Source: Sesamum alatum
Taxonomy: Eukaryota > Streptophyta > Magnoliopsida > Lamiales > Pedaliaceae
Length of the DNA: 64,000 nucleotides
Assembly (NCBI GenBank): GCA_034509735.1
Contig: JACGWO010000013.1
Span: 17,070,136 to 17,134,135, forward strand
Direction of reading: 5' to 3'
Part shown: one piece after another, positions 61,999 to 64,000 of the stretch
Position numbering within the stretch: the stretch's first letter is position 1
Layout: every line of letters begins with the position of its first letter
Notes under the pieces: generated by a model
What the model saw: the letters and a program-made list of their open reading frames with translations, nothing else
Told to the model about the DNA's origin: nothing
Databases searched by the model: none
Position numbers and translations under genes: made by a program

Positions 61999-62358
61999 CT
62001 ATGACTGACCTCTGTTCCAGGTAGAGGCTTTACACTTCAAAACCAAGGTAAGGAGAATTAAAATGATAATAATCCCCGTTGAAGAACCACCAACCCGATG
62101 AATCCAGTAAGGATCGAGCCTGGGAAATCCACGCTCTAAATAACCCGAGATAGATATGGCCGTTACCAGAAGGAGCAGCAGAATAGGCAGGTAGGAAGAC
62201 AAGTACACGGGTTCTTCCTCGAGCTCTGGATCAGGAACTGACCTGCGATCTATGTAGAGAGGAGAAAGTATAGCAAGAATTGCAAATCCTATGGCCAGAA
62301 GCCTCTTGTCATGAGATGAAAACCTGGTGCTCCTTCGCCGTCCCGCTCCTTGCTCCAT
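61999..62358 (-). CDS. Small three-helix membrane protein
   Basis: A single exon of 119 residues. A basic N-terminus (GRRRSTRFSSHDKR) precedes three hydrophobic segments at about residues 20-36, 55-74 and 94-108. An acidic loop (PDPELEEEP) lies between the first two. WIHRVGGSSTG precedes the last helix. The composition is far from random for this AT-rich DNA and the frame is cleanly closed. I do not recognise a named family. Subcellular location and function are unknown. It converges with the RAD7-like gene. Confidence 0.65.
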   Translation of the reverse strand: MEQGAGRRRSTRFSSHDKRLLAIGFAILAILSPLYIDRRSVPDPELEEEPVYLSSYLPILLLLLVTAISISGYLERGFPRLDPYWIHRVGGSSTGIIIILILLTLVLKCKASTWNRGQS

Positions 62359-63535
62359 TCTAAGGACCTTTCCAGATGCCTGAGTTGCTTATGCACTGAA
62401 CCAACTGGAAGGTGGAGCTGGCAAAAGCTCTTCTTCTCTTAGCTTCTATAACTCATGGTTGTGTATAATAAAGTTTGACATCTTTATATGGAAAAAGAAA
62501 GAATGTTTACTTTGGAAGGTGAGGGCTTGTGAAATAAGCTGTTGGCGTTTAGAGTCTGAAGATAAGAATAAGTAGACAGGGATTAGAGAAGCAGAAGCCA
62601 CAACTACTAGTTGAGTGGTGCAGATATGTGGGAATCTGATTCTGCCACCATTAAAAGGTTGTGCTTTTGGGGTTGGGGAGTAAGCAGTGAGGTCTATGAT
62701 CAACCAGAAAGTTGGCTTAGTCCTATCAAAATTTCATCAATTAATTTAAATAAAGAAGTTACGAACTCCACAAAATTTTGAAGTCAATAGACAATTGCAT
62801 TACAGATTAAATACAAAAGTGGTATGAAGTTTCCGTTTGGGCTCCATGATTGAGCACGTCAAATCTACATTTTGAGAATAAGTACGCTTTCTTGTGTTGT
62901 TCGGCTCCATTTTCAATATTCACTTTTGGAATTAAATTTTATCAAAATTATGTTTTGATAACAAAGCTATAATTTTTAGTTTTTAATGACCATTATTTTT
63001 CATCTAATTACTTATTATGCCTAATATATAATTTTGCAATCCTTCAGTTATCTTAAGAATAAGGTTAGTTTTGGAATTTAGTGACAACCGCATGTTTGTA
63101 TTATGAATTGTGAACCTAAATACTGCAATTACTTCTTCTACGATAAATTATTCCAAATTAATTCTCGTTATCAAATATTTTATAATTAATTATGCTGTTG
63201 TTGAACCAAATTATGTCAAAGTATAACCAATTCTTATAACTTTTACTATGACAATCAAAGGGTTGCAAAATTATTGGTACTAGTAGTTGTGGTTACATCA
63301 ATATTGTTCGAAGTTGTTTACATAGTAGGAATTCTAGTAATTAGGAACTATTTTCCCTATTATTTTCAAGAAGCCATAATGGAAACATTCAAAATGGGGG
63401 CTATTTATTGACTGCATCTGTTTTCCTCAACACCAACTAGTGCTCCATGATACTTGAAGCTAAGCTATGTCGGCTGATGGGGCTCGACAGAGCTTAGCTT
63501 TGCCCCTGAAGATCACTAAATGTGATGAGTAAAAT
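62359..63535. other. Intergenic DNA
   Basis: The first 100-150 bp probably hold the promoter and leader of the small membrane protein gene. The open frame 62446-62703 on the minus strand has no domain or family features. Beyond 62760 the DNA is AT-rich without a supported gene. Confidence 0.3.
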
Positions 63536-63691
63536 TTAGGGTACATTACATTAACACTTTCTGGAGTTAGGTCAGATTACACAAACACTATCTATCTTTT
63601 GCAAAATTAGAGCTACAATTTTACAAAAGACATGAAGTGTTTGTGTATCATAACCTGAGCTCAAGGGGTGTCAACGCAATTACCCTAAAAT
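63536..63691. mobile_element. Small foldback element
   Basis: 'ttagggtacattacattaac' at the left pairs with 'caacgcaattaccctaaaa' at the right. 'gttaggtcagattacacaaa' pairs with 'gtgtttgtgtatcataacct' across 'ttttgcaaaattagagct'. About 155 bp, non-coding, and not clearly one of families 1-5. Confidence 0.6.
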
Positions 63692-64000
63692 TAGTTAAAT
63701 CAGGTAAGATAGACTGTTTTCTTCAAGATTAACTAACAAAAAATGATAAAGAGCCTAAGTAGAGCACCAAACAAAATGTTGAAGAGGAGAAGTAGAGAGC
63801 ATGGAAAATATTCCAAGTTTGTGTCATAGAAAACTAAAAACCAAAAAGAAAAATTCAAGCAATAAAATTTGCCATCAGCAGCAGCAGTTATCCATTCCTA
63901 CCCATTTGTTTGGTATAATATGCACATTGGTTGACAAGATCAACCAAAGTTGTAAAAGAAGGAGCTTTTAGTTCACATGATCAAGCAAGGATTTAGCAGA

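Noticed and set aside
62446..62703. 85-codon minus-strand frame upstream of the small membrane protein
   Set aside because: No domain and no splice connection to the neighbouring gene that I could confirm.
63968..64000. Possible C-terminal stub of a minus-strand gene (SLLDHVN, then stop) at the window edge
   Set aside because: Only eleven codons are visible, so coding status cannot be judged without the next sequence.

Overview
The window is nuclear DNA of a flowering plant, very probably a eudicot. The base composition is AT-rich, the genes carry many GT-AG introns, and five genes have plant relatives or plant-type features. Between them lie plant LTR retrotransposons, Helitrons, CACTA-type and foldback elements and SINE-like repeats. 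I cannot name the species.

Layout. 1-4812: repeat-rich upstream DNA with two SINE-like copies, a foldback element and a likely solo LTR. 4813-8363 (+): a complete four-exon cytokinin dehydrogenase of the cytosolic CKX7 type. 8364-19433: about 11 kb without a credible gene, filled with Helitrons, foldback elements and small MITEs, including an 890-bp near-palindrome. 19434-27304 (+): a 17-exon F-box/LRR gene orthologous to FBL15/SLOMO. 27651-32624 (-): a Ty1/copia element with matching LTRs and 5-bp target duplication. 32837-42584 (+): a Ty3/gypsy element of the Tat type with dual RNase H, 44-bp tandem repeats and an antisense ORF. 42803-45350 (-): a seven-exon gene for a chloroplast protein, probably of the thylakoid lumen. 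45454-46373: a TIR element about 100 bp upstream of that gene's start codon. 46374-50281: very AT-rich DNA with Helitron ends and decayed tandem repeats. 50282-52151 (+): a two-exon GPI-anchored secreted protein. 52152-57807: MITEs and Helitrons. 57808-61611 (+): a six-exon RAD7-like LRR protein. 61999-62358 (-): a small membrane protein. 62359-64000: no supported gene.

The genes do not form a pathway. CKX7 removes cytokinin in the cytosol. The FBL15/SLOMO protein is expected to be the substrate receptor of an SCF ubiquitin ligase. The RAD7-like protein is probably nuclear and linked to DNA-damage recognition or ubiquitylation. The other three act in chloroplast, cell surface and membrane. 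The strongest structural result is that the FBL15 gene and the lumen-protein gene are convergent neighbours. The two retrotransposons, each with an exact 5-bp target duplication, expanded their gap from about 0.77 kb to 15.5 kb. All exon boundaries were derived by hand from GT-AG sites and preserved reading frame, supported by remembered similarity to Arabidopsis families. No database search was run.
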